Source of the DNA: Nemertoderma westbladi
Lineage: Eukaryota; Xenacoelomorpha; Nemertodermatida; Nemertodermatidae
NCBI GenBank assembly: GCA_032718475.1
Contig: JAUCBJ010004674.1
Coordinates: 1-45,445 of the forward strand
Reading direction: 5' to 3'
Length of the DNA stretch: 45,445 bases
Below the pieces are notes generated by a model that made no database searches, was not told the DNA's origin, and saw only the letters and a list, made by a program, of their open reading frames with translations. The first letter of the stretch is position 1; every line of letters starts with the position of its first letter. Position numbers and translations under genes: made by a program. Of this stretch, positions 43,801 through 45,445 are shown in pieces.

Positions 43801-43960
43801 AACCGTCTCACCTAACTGATTGCTAACACCCGAACCGTCTCACCTAACTGATTGCTAACACCCGAACCATCTCACCTAACTGATTGCTAACACCCGAACC
43901 GTCTAACCTAACTGATTGCTAACACCCGAACCATCTCTCCTAACTGATTGCTAACACCCG
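40874..43960. repeat. Array F: 32-bp satellite, about 96 copies
   Basis: Units contain GCTAACACCCGAACC and TCTCACCTAACTGATT. Two-state variants recur: CCATCTC or CCGTCTC, TCACC or TCTCC, GCTAAC or GGTAAC. A marked 33-bp unit with TTAACACCCCG occurs at 41931, 42220, 42957 and 43214, spaced 289, 737 and 257 bp (9, 23 and 8 units plus one base). This shows repeated segmental exchange inside the array. No relation to array A beyond the equal period could be seen. Confidence 0.97.
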
Positions 43961-45445
43961 ATATTGGAAGAGATACGCCTATTCCTACTATGCGGAAAGA
44001 CGGTAACAATACCTGCAATATCCTACTGTAAAGTTTGTAAATCAAATCATAAATCCGACCTTCTCACCAAAACAGTAAACCCTAAGTAAGCGAATATATT
44101 GCAGTATCGATCTCTTATAACCGGTGAGGCAGAAAACAGTCTACGAGCAGACAAACTTCGATAAAACAAATCCCGCGCAGCGAATCCTAAAATCAGGCTG
44201 ACTCACTGGCGGACTAAGAGGCTCGTATACCTTGCCGCGGTGTGATTTATATGGTTGGGCAAAGGGACGCTAGCTAGGTACAGAGGCAGATATTTGGAGA
44301 TGTCTAACTAGCGGGCAAAGCACAGTACGGACAAAGTTAATTTTATATATTTTGAGGTGTAAATAATTTCTAACGCGCGTGTGTTAATTCTGAACGGTCA
44401 AAAACAGTTTTGCTCCTTCACATATATAATTACTGGGTACGGTGTGCATTTACGAATATTCTAATTTTGTAACTTGTAGGTCCAATACTCACGAATGGTA
44501 AGGTTCCTTCCCCTCTTGCGTATTTCCAGGACTCAAATTCAGGCATAAAGTTAATACTACGCCCAGAATTCGGCAATTTTAGGTACCAGGTCCCTGATAC
44601 TAAGAAGAGATGTGTTAGTTTACTACTGTAGGCGTACGGGTACTAATAGCTATCCTGGCTCCTATCTAGAATTTTAGTCACCCAGGTAGTCCGGGTAACT
44701 TCCTATTAGGGCGTTGGCGGGGACACGGTAGATGTTAGTATATCCCTGATAGCCTCAATTTATTTGCGCCTAGTGTAAACTGCCCTACCGCCTGAACGGT
44801 ACAATCCCAATTCAGGTGAAAACACAGCAACCCCCTAGACTACAAGTTCTGATGTAATGGACACTGTCGTACTGCAAATAGTCGCACACACACCTGTACT
44901 TAGCAAGAGTTAAGCGTACAGTTTGCTGCACCCTAACCAATGTGTATGCCTTGTACCGGTGTGCCTACGTCCTATCTGCGCACTAGTATCTGCTCTCTCT
45001 CCCTCCCCCCCGTAGGAATATGAAGGTCTACTGTGGGTTTTTCCTGAATCAAGACAGTACAGTCCCTATGATGTAATTTTGGGCTTACAGCGTGTCACTA
45101 CGTCTACCTTTTGATCTTTTGGTCTTACACTTAGGTAGCAAGGATCGAACGCTGTCTAACCTTTCAGGCGATGGGCGAATAACTCTAAATGGTATTGCGG
45201 GTTGTCTCTCGTCTACATTCCCGTGATGTTCCCGTTCATTGCTGCGGCCCGATCTCTAGCCGGCCATCCTGTCCCTGAGTTTGTTCACCGTAGTGAAACC
45301 ATAGTAAAACAGATAGAAAAGGGCTGAGATGTGACTAGTATTTCTGACTTTTATTACAAAAGATATAATAACTATTATACAATAAACAATGTAATCTGAA
45401 ATAAGACAGAAAGTGAATGATGGATAGATTGAGAGAAGTAGTGAA
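43961..45445. other. Unrecognised sequence after array F, possibly intronic
   Basis: About 1.5 kb without satellite, retroelement motifs or long frames. Two good acceptor-like sites occur. CCTTCCCCTCTTGCGTATTTCCAG at about 44505-44530 would give 16 codons in the phase left by exon 2 before a stop. CTCTCTCCCTCCCCCCCGTAG ending at 45016 is followed by 32 open codons beginning EYEGLLWVFPESRQ in phase 0, which does not match exon 2. Neither is strong enough to call an exon. Confidence 0.45.

Noticed and set aside
1-43960. Common origin of arrays A and F because both have a 32-bp period
   Set aside because: No convincing alignment in either orientation beyond short words such as CAGTT; equal period alone is weak.
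1-45445. tRNA or rRNA genes
   Set aside because: No sequence with a recognisable tRNA A/B box pair and cloverleaf, or rRNA core, was noticed on either strand; a covariance-model scan would be decisive.

Overview
This window looks like genomic DNA of an invertebrate animal. The evidence is animal-type retrotransposons (RTE-like, CR1/L2-like, BEL/Pao, and a restriction-like-endonuclease LINE fragment), short TIR elements with target-site duplications, GT-AG exon boundaries, and no bacterial-type operons or ribosome binding sites. TAGGCCTA-like and ACCGGT-rich words in the unique DNA would fit a marine deuterostome or similar animal, but I cannot name the species.

Layout. 1-6897: a 32-bp minisatellite (array A). 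6898-7690: AT-rich unique DNA. 7691-13287: a 50-bp satellite (array B) with a clear 500-bp higher-order repeat. 13376-14967: a 42-bp satellite (array C) interrupted by a palindromic element of about 640 bp. 15226-15576 (-): remnant of a zinc-finger/restriction-like endonuclease domain. 15617-20670 (+): a decayed BEL/Pao retrotransposon with a candidate 5' LTR, gag, aspartic protease and only the end of integrase; RT, RNase H and the integrase core are missing. 21222-23771 (+): RTE-like LINE copy 1, with one frameshift. 23768-26537: about 69 apparently identical 40-bp units (array D) that begin exactly in the LINE 3' tail. 27105-29024 (-): an older LINE of the same clade with a 13-bp target duplication. 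29274-29839: a three-unit-type minisatellite (array E). 29840 to about 33760 (+): a dead CR1-like LINE carrying three later insertions. 33786-35640: unique DNA with repeat fragments, a PHD-like zinc-finger remnant (-) and a 224-bp Mutator-like TIR element with a 9-bp target duplication.

The only likely host gene starts at about 36 kb (+). A short coding exon (ATG at 36235, donor at 36252) is phase-compatible with an exon at 40222-40607 that encodes an acidic, Thr/Glu/Ala-rich, probably disordered segment. Intron 1 holds RTE-like LINE copy 2 (a continuous 652-codon frame with 13-bp target duplications) and the C-terminal end of an L2/CR1-like LINE with its 3' UTR hairpin. Intron 2 begins directly as a G-rich 20-bp minisatellite and then a 3.1-kb array of 32-bp units (array F). 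43961-45445 is unrecognised, probably intronic.

About 20 kb of the 45 kb is tandem repeat, in seven unrelated arrays, and nearly all protein-coding sequence belongs to retroelements. I see no new enzymatic or defence system. The most notable things are structural: retroelements beside or inside satellite arrays, nested insertions, and a host intron whose expanded repeat begins at its own splice donor.
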